64,000 bases of DNA. Origin: Kappaphycus alvarezii (Eukaryota > Rhodophyta > Florideophyceae > Gigartinales > Solieriaceae). Made by a program: the position numbers and the translations under genes. Numbering within the stretch: position 1 is the stretch's first letter; every line of letters starts with the position of its first letter. The stretch is taken from NCBI GenBank assembly GCA_002205965.3, contig NADL03000600.1, forward strand, positions 248,001 to 312,000, written 5' to 3'. This document shows, piece after piece, positions 14,201 to 25,740 of this stretch. The notes under the pieces were generated by a model. That model did not search any database and was not told the DNA's origin. It saw only the letters and a list, made by a program, of their open reading frames with translations.

Positions 14201-14611
14201 CAGAAAATAAATCGATGCAACAAATCAGAATAACTGAACTGTCTGAATCAGGTAGAATCTGAAGAAGCCGATAGGCACCTGACTTAAACTTTGGGACATA
14301 TCGCAACGCTCCTTACTGCGCCGAAAATGTTACAACATATCAATTGTTTTTTGTTTAGGTCTTTAAATTTTTCTATAAAAAAATTCCCTAGATTAGGTGA
14401 AACAATCCTTTTCATTTTTCTCTGCTCTTCATGAGTTACATAGTTTCATAGTTAAAGTCTCAAATAATCAACAAATGACCAAAATGACGAGTTCAAAAGA
14501 TTCGCAAATTTTTATTCCAAATTTAGGGTCATTTAGGCCCATATCCATGTTCATGAGGAATTAATAAGAAATTTTAGATCCAAAAGAGAAACTCCTATTC
14601 TTTCAAAACGA
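8209..14611. other. Gene-poor stretch with a GC-richer patch
   Basis: No recognisable domain. A patch at about 8,550-9,400 is less AT-rich and has short frames on both strands (for example 8899-9141 and 8990-9208 on -), but neither strand gives a family match I trust. A minus-strand frame at 9803-10033 is hydrophilic and coding-like in composition but unidentified. The rest (10-14.6 kb) is AT-rich with only short chance frames. Confidence 0.45.
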
Positions 14612-14636
14612 TCAGACCAGAATTCGTAGAATGTTT

Positions 14637-14858
14637 TCATATTTTCTTTGATTGTGTTTGATTCTCCAATCCGATGACTGATTTTCGCGCATCTGCATCA
14701 AAACAGGAGCCTTTGAGAGCAAAATAAAATACAACTTGAAAAGTATCAAATGAAAAGTCATCAGCAAATGCGGTAGTCTCAAAATCATGCCAACTATTAA
14801 AGTCGCCCTTTCCATCAAAATATTCTTCTATTTTTGAAGATTTTTCATCTCTAGACAT
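14637..14858 (-). pseudogene. Retroelement gag-like fragment
   Basis: A 73-codon minus-strand frame starts at an ATG at 14858 (M-S-R-D-E-K). The sequence reads I-E-x-Y-F-D-G-K-G-D-F-N-S-W, then a run ending in F-A-L-K-G-S. This follows the usual opening of LTR-retrotransposon capsid proteins, where a Phe-x-Gly-x-x-x-x-x-x-Trp stretch precedes an alpha-helical capsid and an A-L-x-G motif. The frame closes at 14637, well short of a full gag, and no protease or RT follows on the minus strand. I treat it as a stranded fragment. Assignment is tentative because the pattern is short. Confidence 0.45.
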
Positions 14859-15057
14859 TATTTATTGCCAGGAATGCCTCTAGAGTTGTATGAAGAAAAA
14901 TATGTAAGATATTGATTACTTTTCACCTCCGCTCAGTTGAATATGGCCTCAAAACACCCCTTTAAGGGCGTTCCAAGATTTTTTCCCGTGAATTCGACTT
15001 GAATCTTTATTCTTCATCCACGAATTCAGTCTAGTGACATAGCTTTGCTACAACTAG

Positions 15058-15483
15058 ATGGAAAACAAGATTCCACGCCGAGTTCTTTCCAGCAAAATAT
15101 TCTACTATATTCGCCGCAAAACAGAAAGTGCTTCGAGAATTACATGGATTCTTGACATGATGATCAGAATATTCATATTTGAGATAAACGAAAGTGTAAA
15201 GATGATCAGATCTTGCTGTGGTACTCATATAGCGCCGAAGACCTTGCGATATCTCCTCAATTATTTATCTTGGCTTAGAACAATATCCAGAATTTCCTTT
15301 GAGCATTATTCTAGTGGCACCATTCTTCTCTTTTCACGCTACAATACTAATCTCACAAACGGACACGCACTGCTTTTTTCCTTAATTGAATTTGAAATTC
15401 GAGATAACCGAGATGTTGCTGAACTTTTACGCTTTATGTCTGAACATGGGCTCAAAATACCTTATGCTTTAGTACTCAAGTAA
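15058..15483 (+). CDS. Unidentified 141-codon ATG frame
   Basis: The frame begins with an ATG at 15058 and ends with TAA at 15481. The product is basic at its N-terminus, then has a hydrophobic and leucine-rich middle with no clean transmembrane segment. I do not recognise it. One stretch (T-L-R-Y-L-L-N-Y-L near residue 62) is faintly like the R-x-L-R-Y-L motif before Copia RNase H, but the catalytic residues that should follow are absent. Its length is unusual for chance in this AT-rich region, yet no neighbour suggests a role. It may be a decayed retroelement frame. Confidence 0.25.
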   Translation: MENKIPRRVLSSKIFYYIRRKTESASRITWILDMMIRIFIFEINESVKMIRSCCGTHIAPKTLRYLLNYLSWLRTISRISFEHYSSGTILLFSRYNTNLTNGHALLFSLIEFEIRDNRDVAELLRFMSEHGLKIPYALVLK

Positions 15484-16455
15484 TGCAAGACGTAGTAATT
15501 CAGCAATATGAACATAATCTAGATGTTAAATCTGAGTTTTTGGACATCGCCTTTCCACTATGGGCGAAAAACTTGCGTATTGCGTGACCTCAAGATTTAA
15601 AAGCTCTCGTATTATTTAAAATTAATATAGGATCTCTACATGGATCTGGCTAGCATAAAGTCGACACGCGACCCTCTGAGATCGCTTACCACAAAATAAT
15701 GGTATTATGACTAAGATCTCTGCAAATTTTTCACTTAATCATCGTGCAGACATCTTTGAACCTACAAAGCTTTAAAGGTTAGTTATAATACGTAACAATA
15801 ATTTATTTCTATTGCAAATCAACTCGATAATGTGGAGTCACTGACTAGCCAAAAATACTTAAAAATACTAAAAGGTGGTACTGCGCAAATATAAATCAAG
15901 GGCCTGGACGTTTCCCCTTCTCGTTTAATGCCACTAATCCCATGAGTTATGGATTATAACTACACAGCAAAGTACCTAGCTAAGTATGCTAACCCTTGGA
16001 ACAATGTTAAACCTAGAATTACGAAGATTGGAAGCAAAAGTACGTAATATACTGCGATATAACTCGGCGCACCTCGGTGTGCACAATTTAAAACCTGGAC
16101 AGGTCAAATAAATTAGTAAGGTTAAAGAAAAATTAATTATTTATCCAATTGAAAATCTCAACTGTCGTACAAGAAACAGGATGCATCCTTTTTGCACGCT
16201 GAAATCCTTTCTCTACATTTTACGTTCTCTTTTAAGGAATTCTGCTTCTTCTCCTTCACCTCCTAGTATTAAATAACGTTTCCCTTCTTATTCAGCATTT
16301 TTCTTCGATCATAAATAGATTTATACAGAATCAAGAATCTTACATAATACTTTATGTAAGATTTCAACATTTAAAGTTAGTCACCACTATTATCCACCAC
16401 AAAATTATTTCCCGTTAACTTCATTTATTTATCAGGTCTTTCATTCTACAATTGC
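15484..16455. other. No gene seen
   Basis: AT-rich sequence without a recognisable frame, tRNA or repeat. Confidence 0.5.
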
Positions 16456-16638
16456 TTGTGCTACTTAAGCCTGGTGGGGATCGCCAAACTATACCGACGG
16501 ACTTCCAGTAGCAAAAGAACAGTTTTCGGCCCCTTCAAAATCACCAATCACGGACTTAACCTTTCCCAAACTACCGCTAAAGCAACCCGATCGACGACCT
16601 CCCAATTTCCTACTGTGATTAGATTAATAGAGCCGAAA
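16456..16638 (+). pseudogene. Possible Gypsy C-terminal (chromo-like) scrap
   Basis: A 61-codon + frame contains L-Y-R-R-T-S-S then F-G-P-F-K-I, and ends R-L-I-E-P-K. That order resembles the small beta-barrel tail after Gypsy integrases, where a G-P-F/Y-x-I/V strand is followed by an I-R-x-I-E ending. Nothing upstream gives an integrase, so it is at best an orphan scrap and could be chance. A second frame at 16668-16865 is not recognisable. Confidence 0.25.
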
Positions 16639-16868
16639 TAAACTTGCAATGCGCTAAATTTTGACCCATGGAGCGAGAACCATGCGAATATGATCTATTT
16701 GTTAGGAGCACAAGTATTGGGCCTCGTGCATTTTGCTGGAAGAAAAATAGACCGTTACAATTAAAACTATGGTGGCGTGACCTTAAAAATTCTAGATTTC
16801 TGATAGGAATAGGAAAGAAATACCTCTATTGTTATTTTCTAGCTTGCGAGTGTTATTTAATGGTTTAA

Positions 16869-19480
16869 TGTGACGTAGAATTTTGCATGCGCGAGTCAAT
16901 GTCTATCAATATGTATATGGTAGTGAATTCAAAACTTTGCAACATTATTGTTACAATTTTAAATTTCACATCTAAATTGAATTCTCTACGCTTTTGTTTG
17001 TGATGGAGACATTTTTCTACCTTTATGATACATCACTAGGTAAATGGAGATGTTTGCATACCACTTGACGTATAATGTGCTCTAGATGCACAGAGGAATT
17101 TTCGCACCTTTTATTTGCCACTAGACGCAAAGTTTGCTATTAGTCGCTGCAGTAGCTACTAGTATAGTATAAAAGACTCGACTGAGTTTCGGGGAAGTAA
17201 AAAGCGGACAGGTACAGTATATCAAGAAAGATTTGAACTTCAATGTTATGAACCGGCTAGCTTCTCGGCCCAATCTGAGTCTTTGTTCCCTCTGAACTAT
17301 ATCCATGACATTTTTATGCTCTAATGGCGTAGTGGAGGTATATTCGTTCCGCAACCCAAAACAAAACATTCAGTCCCTGTCACTTTAAAATTGGAACATC
17401 TTGCACCCCTTTACACTTCAAGGTTGGTTAAAGCACAGGTAGGGTGATGTATATAGTTGTTGATAAGAAAAAGCTGTTTGTTCCCAGGAGAGTAGGAAAT
17501 CTGCGGTTTTCCACCTAGCTAGATAATAACTTAGTTCATTAGCGCGACTTTTTGAGTGTTTTCACATAAGCTAACCATTTATTAAGTATTTGCAACATAT
17601 CTAGAGATAAAGTTTATGCAAGTGAAGGGGGTACACAGTACTTTTCAGTCCTTCACTTTTCGTTGACCTTGAAAGTGTGTGGTATTGGTATACCTGATTA
17701 TTCAAAGGTATTCATGTAAAGAACTTCCGCAGATATCACTATGTGGCGGTCGGTATTCCCTATAAATTGTGCTTTATAGATTTCTTGTCCTTATTGATAC
17801 AAAAAAATTCGTCATCTAATATCACATAGAATCGGTCTTCTCGTATACTGTCTCCTAGAATTTCCTTTTATGTGCTCTACAGCCAAAAGAAAACTATTGT
17901 TACATGATTCACTTGCTTCTTTATTCTATATGATAGCAGTAGTTAGTAACGTTCAGAAACCAATCGTAAATATCAGCTTTTTCATGACGAAGTAATAAAA
18001 AAATTTATTTCTTGTGTTGGTCTTGCAAATTTGTTTTGTTACTTAGCCTAAATTAGAACTGAAAGTACTATAATTATGCCTTTCAATTACTTTGTTAAAA
18101 AAATGCTTAGCAGTTTGAGCGATATTATTACCTTTTGGCCTGACAGCACTATTACATAGAATATTGTTTAATTCCTAGTTATTTTTCTACATTACCCGAA
18201 CCGTGCAACATAAGTGTACCAATATCAGTGTAAATCAGTTGATAACGTGGAAATAAGCAAAAATAATTTCAGAACATGAAAATACAGTAAATAAGGGAAA
18301 GATGTTTTGATGTCACTTATGTAGCCTACCTTCGCGTACTACTTGGACCACACGTGATAAGATTGCACCAAATTTGAGTTCGCGATGTTGTTTCCAAGCA
18401 AAAGTTTTTTTCTGAATCAGTGGATGGGCAAGTTGGTTCCTTTTTCTGATATTTTCATCTAGTGCAAAATGCATTTACAGGCTCAAACTAGATCTTTGCT
18501 CCCTCTTACCGGAGGGTTTATATGCCCTCATCGATATCATCATGCAGGAACTCCGTTCCGGGGCCAATCTGTTTAATTTAATGCCCGTTTGGACAGCAAT
18601 AGTAAGCGGAGTTCTCACATATGTAAAATCCACAAGTAGCTCATAAGATTCTTGAGCATTTTCTTGTAAAAATCCGCGTACAAACTTTTTGGCTTTGCAT
18701 CAAGCCACGGATACATTAGCTTTTCTTATTTTCTTCAAAATTATCCTGGTAGTCACATGTTTAACGCCGTCTAATATTGCTCTTCCAGTGACTTTATTTC
18801 AGAATTTAACTTTCCTTACATTAATTCCCTATCAGATATTGTGTTACCTGTGCTTCATTATCCGATTGAGTCACAACATGGGCGCTACTTGGAACGTAAA
18901 AGGATACTTAGCTTTGGTTTCGGAACGGGTCCAATATTTCCTCTGAATTCCTACTTCCGTATTCAATATGTGAGCCTAGAACGTTTTTGGTTGCTTCCCA
19001 CTTTTTTCGTGCGCTTAGATGCCTCTAGGTTTACTTTTTCCCAGATAAGTAATTATTAATACTACCAATTTCAGCGCACCACTATCCCGTGGCAGATTTT
19101 TTCAGAATCACTCTCTGTCATTCTCCATCAACATATTTGACTATTTCGACGTCAACTAGCGTCAGAAAGAGACTCTTTAGGAATTTTCTAACAACCGTCC
19201 TCATCGAAATAACCGAGCCTACCGTTTCATTCCCATCGAATTCAGCAAAAAGTGCTGTGTCTCTACCTGTCGAGGGTTTAAATAAATACATCAGCGATCA
19301 TGAGAGAGGTGGGAACATATTACAGGGAGCAAATATCCTCCATGGTATTATCCATAGCCATCTGATACTTAATACCAATTGTTTTAGTCATTTTGTTAAA
19401 AATTCCATTAAATGAAGTAGTAGCACAGCGTTGGTTATTTTTATTATCACCAATTTAGATAAATTATCATCAATGAGAAT
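16869..19480. other. AT-rich gene-poor stretch
   Basis: No recognisable product. Overlapping + frames at 18689-19059 are short and hydrophobic, and a 108-codon + frame at 19089-19412 is Ser/Thr-rich without a known motif. I see no RNA gene or structured repeat. Confidence 0.45.
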
Positions 19481-20150
19481 AGCACAGGAAAGTTCACTGG
19501 TCCATAAAGCCTCATATGCAGCGAAATCCAATGCAATACATTGATGTTCGAGTGTACTTTGAGCAACTACCGTCTATTACTAGCTCCTCAAGCTAACAAG
19601 ACCATCTGCTCTCGTAAATAAGTATACACTGGTATATTTGCCGGAAGGCTTATCTTGAGCCAGGTACTCGACGAGTTCATCTCTGCTACTCTTTTTGTAC
19701 GGAAAGGCAGCCATGGAACTACTCTTCAAGTATCTGAGGAAATGCCTTGCAGCATTACAAAAAGATGGCGAGAGCTTCTGTATAAACCTAGATAAAGGTC
19801 AGGTGCTAAACGCAATGTCGGGACTTGTCTTATTAGATACATGCAACAAGCCTCTAAATAATTTTTGATATGGATTTTTATCTATATAATTAGTAGTTCC
19901 CTTCGATATTACTTGCAGACCTGGCTAAAATAAGGATACTGGGATCAGTAATAATCGGCAACGGGATTTTAGTGGTGACATCATGATCCATATTAAAAAT
20001 TCGAAGCACCTTGTAAGCTGGGGGCGTGGTGTAACCTGACATATTCTAGATGGTCTCCTATGTTCATTTCAAGGTAGGCTTCCGCATTATAGTTGATCCA
20101 GACTTCCAAAATGATACTTGATAAAGTCGGTTGCACTAGTAATTATGCAA
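19480..20150 (-). pseudogene. Copia RT end plus RNase H remnant
   Basis: Reading the minus strand downwards from about 20,150, I find an L-P-I-I-T-D-P-S stretch (the linker after Copia RT). Next comes K-T-R-P-D-I-A-F-S near 19,840, the well-known R-P-D-I-A/G motif. Then R-H-F-L-R-Y-L-K at about 19,740 and a block ending G-K-Y-T-S-V-Y-L-F-T-R-A-D-G-L-V-S that matches the Copia RNase H core (S-x-S-G-Y-x-F...G-x-V-S-W). The block closes with TAG TAA at about 19,577-19,582, and traces continue (VVAQST). Several stops and frame changes occur. The first catalytic Asp of RNase H (Y-S-D) is gone. Confidence 0.6.
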
Positions 20151-20231
20151 TCACCATTTTCAGAAAATTTGGTGTACTCGACGTAAATAATTAATATCTA
20201 CCGGTACAGTGCCTTGCAGTATTCATTACAG

Positions 20232-20549
20232 GAAACCGTCGCCCGGTCCCGGTCCAGTTTTTGCGGATAAATAATGCGTCGCCGGCTTTGTGACCGCCAT
20301 CTCTCTCGAAGGCACAGAGGTTTTAAGTATTAGTCTACGAGTAAAGTAGCTGGAACTTCCGCCGTTCGTACAGCTCGTCCCCTTGTCACTACGCTGTTTG
20401 TTCAGCTCGCCCCCCGCTATCTCACCCTTCCCTTCGCTCTAACCTACGCTCCTTTCGCTTTCTACCCGCTCTACACGAATCCGAACTACGTGTTGACTGT
20501 ACAACACGGTTTTCGTGTGTGTGTTATTGTGTCATTCGCAACAATAACA
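20232..20549. other. CT-rich patch ending in an 8-bp inverted repeat
   Basis: This patch is markedly GC- and CT-richer than its surroundings on the + strand. It closes with TGTTATTG (20522-20529) and CAATAACA (20542-20549), perfect reverse complements 12 nt apart. TGTT...AACA ends are typical of LTR termini, so it may be a solo or truncated LTR of the adjacent Copia remnant. I found no second copy and no target-site duplication. Confidence 0.3.
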
Positions 20550-21370
20550 AAGTAGAATATCTTTTTGCAGTACATATAAGCTAGTATCTTCACACAACGT
20601 TTTGAAGCCCAGCTCCTCAAGGAAGGCGCGGAATAGTTTTACCCATACACGGGAAGCCTGCTGCTTATCATACAAATCCTTAACGAGGGAATAATATTCT
20701 GGTCAGCTCCTTACACAAAAAAACCCCCAGCCTGAGTAACGCAAATGAGTCCATCGATAGTATCGTCCAAAAAACAGATTTGATGTCGAGTGTGGTACGA
20801 GTTCAGTTGTGTTGAACAGACAGGGAAATGAGAGAAAATTACACTGTACTTTGTAATATGCGAGAAACCCTCCAAGAATCAATGCCATGATATTTTGAAA
20901 ACATTTAGCCACAAGCCGTGCTTTGTGGCGGGTAGTATTTGCAGATGAATCTTTCCTGATGTCTTAAAACTTGAATTATCAAGTTCTTATTTCTACTTAA
21001 GTTGTCTAACTCCGCCAGATTGGCATGATACCAATTGTCGTGCTCAGGGGTCTAAATGGCATCCCTGTAAGACAGTTATATGTCAGTGTCAAACATCAGG
21101 ATAACCGGCTTGTACAAACTTTTTGCATGATGGGTGCTAAAACTTTGGGGGAAACGCCATCTGTAGTGCGTGGAGACCGATTGAAACTATGGCTTTAAGC
21201 TAGTACACTAAGTTCCCGAATTTCTCCATTGTCTTGAGAAAGGAGTGTATCACCGCTAATAGTAGATTAGGGGTAATAAGGTGATGTATGTTCATGAATG
21301 ATGTCATTTTTTGTCTTTTAGAAGGTCATAGAAGCACAAGACTTCCCTAAGGCCACCTCTTTCAACCACT
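20550..21370. other. No gene seen
   Basis: No frame above 70 codons with recognisable sequence. Nothing structured is apparent. Confidence 0.45.
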
Positions 21371-22067
21371 GTGGATGTTTTCTCTCAATATATGACTCAC
21401 ATTGTTAGGCGTTTGGGAGTCATGTTAGGCATGGAAGCCGAGATATCCAGGCCTAGTGGCTCATATAGATCAAAATTCCTCGCTCTGGGACTCTTTTTGT
21501 GTCAAGTTTGGTCTTTTACCGCTTGTTTGGATTGCAATTCCCCGCCCTATTATACGTTTGATCAATCTGTAAACGAAATGAAAGGAGGGCCTTCCTCCTC
21601 GATCAGGCTAAGGAAGGCTTTGTGTAACATTCCACACTCAAGTGTAGCTGTCTTTTTCACAGCAAGAGAGGATTATTATGTGTACTAAAATGTATACAGA
21701 GAATAAAATTTTAAGGGTAGGCGACAAAGATGAATACAGTCTCCATATTTGCATGATATATTTTTTAATTTGTTTGAGTTTGACAAATTTATGGTTTAAT
21801 TTATTAATTTATGGCACGCTGGCATTAATTGAGGTTAGTCAACGTCAGAATCTTAGGAGAAAAAAGAGAGATTTTGAAAACTCTTTGTATTTTCCTCATG
21901 ATTTACAATCTTTTCTGATTGCTTGGGGCGATAATTATGACAAGAAGATATTTACCTCGACGAAATATATTTTATCTATTCATTCTCTTCCATACCTTTC
22001 CCCCGCATACATTTTATGGTATCTAGTATGTGTGTTTAAGATTTTAGGACAACCAAAAAACTCTATG
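21371..22067 (+). CDS. Two overlapping unidentified frames
   Basis: Two + frames (21371-21688, 105 codons; 21678-22070, 130 codons) overlap by 11 bases. The second product has a strongly hydrophobic segment near residues 23-52 (C-M-I-Y-F-L-I-C-L-S... to L-I-Y-G-T-L-A-L-I) and another near its C-terminus (I-L-W-Y-L-V-C-V-F), so it would look like a small membrane protein. I recognise neither. AT-rich DNA readily yields hydrophobic chance frames, so confidence that these are genes is low. Confidence 0.2.
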
Positions 22068-22070
22068 TAA

Positions 22071-23259
22071 GCGTAGTAAAAGGCTTCCCCTACGGTAGAG
22101 AAAGAAATTTTAGAGATAAATTTAAGTGCGGGCCCAAATAGTTGAGAGATTTTTAGTCAACTTCTGACCTAAAAAGCAGTTCTCCCACGTTTGTCACCAA
22201 TAATATACGCTATGACCTGCTCGTTTTATACGCACTTGTAGCCCATTGAACTCACGTTCGTATCCACCTATTCGTGTTCCCAAAGATATAATTCGGTAGC
22301 AGTTATATCGCTTACAGCAACTCCGTTCCAGGATAATTGTTTCTGATAATCTCATTCTGTCCGATCGATATCCATCATGATCCTAGCCTTAGCTCTAATG
22401 TTGGTATTATTGAAGATCGCTCATGTCTGGAGCGATTCCCTGTCTTTGAGGCTTTCTGTAAGCACAGCGCTTAAACCGTAAGTAATTAAAAAATTTGTTT
22501 TCTCGGTTTGCCTAGATTTCATTGTGGAATTTTCCCGCCTATTAAGCTGTTTTAGGTATTAGTTGAGCCTTTGTTGGGTTGTAATTGTTAAGCAGACATA
22601 AAACTATAATTTTCTTTCAAACATTAACACAAGTATTAACTCACATACTTTGGACTGGAATCTTATTTAAATTGATACAAGGGGATTCAAATATTCAAAT
22701 TCATGAACGGCATGTTGCGCTAGTGGTCTCCGTTAGCTCACCCTGTCTGTTATCTGGTCTCCTCACATCTGTCTGCACAGAATGAAGGCGTTTGGCGTCC
22801 TATTCTTCAGGCAGCGAATATATGTAATAATCCTGTTATAAAATATCCGAACTATAACAGTACACAAAACCCTGCTTTTCAATATTGTATGCTGAAGCTG
22901 AATTAATGAAGTATAATACTTCAGTAAATCAGCTTTAGCCGTGTGCGTTTGAAAAATCCTTTTAGTCTAAGAAGGGAGAGTTTTTCTCAGTGCAATATTA
23001 GCTTGTTGAAAATATGGAAGAGTATTACTGTTTTCAAAAAAATTTGACTGTAGTCTCCTTTCTACACAGTACTATAGGCAGTCTTCACACGGTTCGCAAT
23101 AAGAAAACATTTGCCCCTTTGAGTGGGCGGATAGCTTTTCTCTAGATTATACAACACACAACTTCTTCATGTAGGACTGGAAAAAGCTGAGACAGTCTTT
23201 CATTAAAACCTTCCCGCACTAAAGGCTACTATCATTTCGGAACGTCGACTTAAAAAAGT
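22071..23259. other. No gene seen
   Basis: Only short frames, none with motifs. The sequence is AT-rich. Confidence 0.45.
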
Positions 23260-23502
23260 TTGTTACAAATTATAATTCTGTTTCGTCGCGCTACTGACAA
23301 CAAGTACGACGATTCTATAAAATACGGAGAACTATACCGGGTGCCAGGCGAAGAGCGTCGAGATAGCGACTTATTTCCCACAGCAGATCAGAATAAACAC
23401 TTGGAATTTAGGCATCTCCGCTTGGGCCACGTTGATGCTCGTGAATTAGTTGAATATCTTCACTTTGGAATATCAGCGTGCGAGAGCGTTGACAAAGGTC
23501 AC
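23260..23502 (+). pseudogene. Copia gag-pre-integrase-like scrap
   Basis: An 81-codon + frame contains Y-G-E-L-Y-R-V-P, then F-R-H-L-R-L-G-H-V-D-A-R-E-L-V. This matches the pattern of the pre-integrase zinc region of Copia polyproteins, where a G-x-L-Y strand is followed by W-H-x-R-L-G-H-x-N. The leading Trp-His is replaced by Phe-Arg, and the C-x-x-C half that should follow is not visible. It is a fragment with no adjoining integrase core. The Gypsy element starting near 24.4 kb is a different family. Confidence 0.45.
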
Positions 23503-24420
23503 TGAAAAGTAGTCTGTGTCACCATCAACTCCAATCTACCTGACGTCTGGTCTTGTCCTATGTTGGTGGTGGTGTACTTGAGGCTCAAAGAGCGTACGTT
23601 GAGCAGCATTTGCAATTTAGTCTCCGAAAACGATTACATTTCTATTATGGAAGCGAGTGCGCCCACAGCAGTTACCATACGGCGACAAGTGTGTGCCGTA
23701 GAAATCTAGTATTTCAAGACAAACCGCCTTTGGAGAAGGAGTTTCGGAGGCATAAAATGCGGTTAAACGGAAGTACTGGAACCAGCCTGAGAAATCATTT
23801 CTCTTGACATGTGCCCTCGAACCAGATCACGAGGTAGAGTAGACAAATCCTTGGATGTGAGAAGGAACATATTCCTGCGAAAGGCACGGGCGCCGTCATT
23901 TCAGTGCGGATATTCCTCTTTCATAGCGCTGTGAAGTACTTCTATGACCTTCCTTTTGCAACGGAAATCGGTACGGTTGAAAATGTTAAATAATATCCAA
24001 TTTCTGTGTCCAACTAAACAAAAAAGGTTCGAATTATAGTAATAATAAAAGAATAAGTTCTTCTGTGCTCCAAAGTGCATCAAATAATTGTTAATTGGGG
24101 TTTAGAAATAAATACGGGATGCTAAACGGTTTAAGATAGTTACTCAGACCACAAAATTTTATTTTGAGCTGCAGATCTAGCAGCAGGGAGAGATATTTTT
24201 CATTGGATCTGGAACTGCAAAGCTTTTGCGACAAGAAAAGTTGCACACAAGCTTTGAGGTCTATGATAAACACCGCAAAGCGTAACCCTTACTCATTTGA
24301 AGAAAAGGATGCGATAATGGTTTTTTTTCATAGCGAGAAGCTTCAAATATTCAGGAAACGAAACAAATTTTCACAGCGATGAGGTAAGTATATTTAAACA
24401 GTGCTCTGAAGAGAGCGAGG
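23503..24420. other. Non-coding stretch before the Gypsy gag
   Basis: A + frame at 23553-23804 is unidentified. I looked here for a 5' LTR of the Gypsy element that follows but found no sequence repeated after 28.5 kb. Confidence 0.35.
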
Positions 24421-25145
24421 TTGGATATAATTGATATAATTTTGTCTGTAAAAAATAGTGAGACTACATTGGGGTTTAATTTTCACTTAAATATTGTTTT
24501 TAAGTCAAAAAATCCTCAGAAACGAGAATCAGCAAAAGAAATTCGCAACACACGCCCATTTAACTTGGCGCAAATGCGCTACGATGGAACTTCCTCCCAC
24601 TGTGCGCTTCAACTGGCCGTAGTCGACTCTACAACTACTGAGCCCGTACGCCCAGTAAGCTTATCGTTTTGTGTATATTCGGAATGGATTGATTCATCTG
24701 TCGAACCGGAGTACATTCCTGGGGTCAGAGATATGAGCAGTCTCACTGATAAAAAACTCAGATCCTATCTATAATTAGAAGCTAATGAAGAAAAGTATGT
24801 GGTCGCAGTCGCGCACATTGCCGACGTTATTTCTCGAGAACTATCAATTAAAATGAACAAAAACTCTTCTATGTCCCGTATGAAGCACATATTTTCCAAT
24901 TATGTTACTACTTACGTCGTAACGGTCTATCATGGATCATGAAAGAACACCCAAAACTCTCTGTACAGTATTTAGTGTCAACTGTTAAACAATTTTTCTT
25001 GAGAAAGCGTCTTAAAGCAAACGTCGAACTTGCGGACGCTCCGGTGCAGAATGAAGTGAATAGGTTCATAAAGCACGCTATTTTTTTTGGAAGAAGCCTT
25101 TCAAATCATAGAAAACGGACAGTCACCCAATTTTCGTTGCCCTAA
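24421..25145 (+). pseudogene. Gypsy gag, decayed
   Basis: Two + frames (24421-24771 and 24939-25142), with frame-shifted sequence between, make up a Ty3/Gypsy capsid-like gag. The diagnostic part is the second: it opens with W-I-M-K-E-H-P-K-L-S-V-Q-Y-L-V and continues with a helical L-R-K-R-L-K-A-N-V-E-L stretch. This is the order I know from gag proteins of the oomycete/early-fungal Gypsy lineage. The same lineage is confirmed independently by the RT that follows. The region between is rich in stops. No zinc knuckle is readable, and the protease expected at about 25.2-25.7 kb is not recognisable. Confidence 0.55.
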
Positions 25146-25740
25146 ACTACGTTTTATAACAGCACCAGGCACCCAAAAACTCAGCATCGATTAGAAGACA
25201 AACACACAGCCATCACCTGCGAGTTCGAACCTCAATCCCCGGCAATGATCTTCCCGACAAATACTGCCGTTCTGTCCACTCCAGCCATTTCAAAGCACTA
25301 AGAGCTTCATTGGATGAACGACTGCCTACCTCTAAGAGCAGAAGAGAATGAAACTCTGGTGGTCCCGCTCGAAACACTAGACCACAGAATTCTAAAGCAA
25401 ACCAACTCACAGATACCAGAGTTACTCATCTACAGCCGTCGCCGACGAAGGCTTCATCCAATTATTTCATTACTGTATCAGATGGAGCAGCATCAATAGA
25501 TTTGAATGGACGATATTACGACGTAAATGATAAGAGCATCTTGTTTTCAAAACTTGCTGAAGCTGCTGAATTGAAATGTATCGGAAAACTATCAACCATC
25601 AACAAAGTCACCTCTCTCTTCAGGAGCCCCGCCTCAAATTAGCTCGCTCTTAATGGGGATAGCCCCAGACGCATGCCCCGTACTAGTTCGACTTCGGCAG
25701 AACCCGCAGGATCAACGATTATCCTGCAGACATTTTTTTT

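Noticed and set aside
25205-25230. Possible tRNA T-arm (GAGTTCGAACCTC)
   Set aside because: No cloverleaf can be completed around it, and it lies within the decayed Gypsy gag region.
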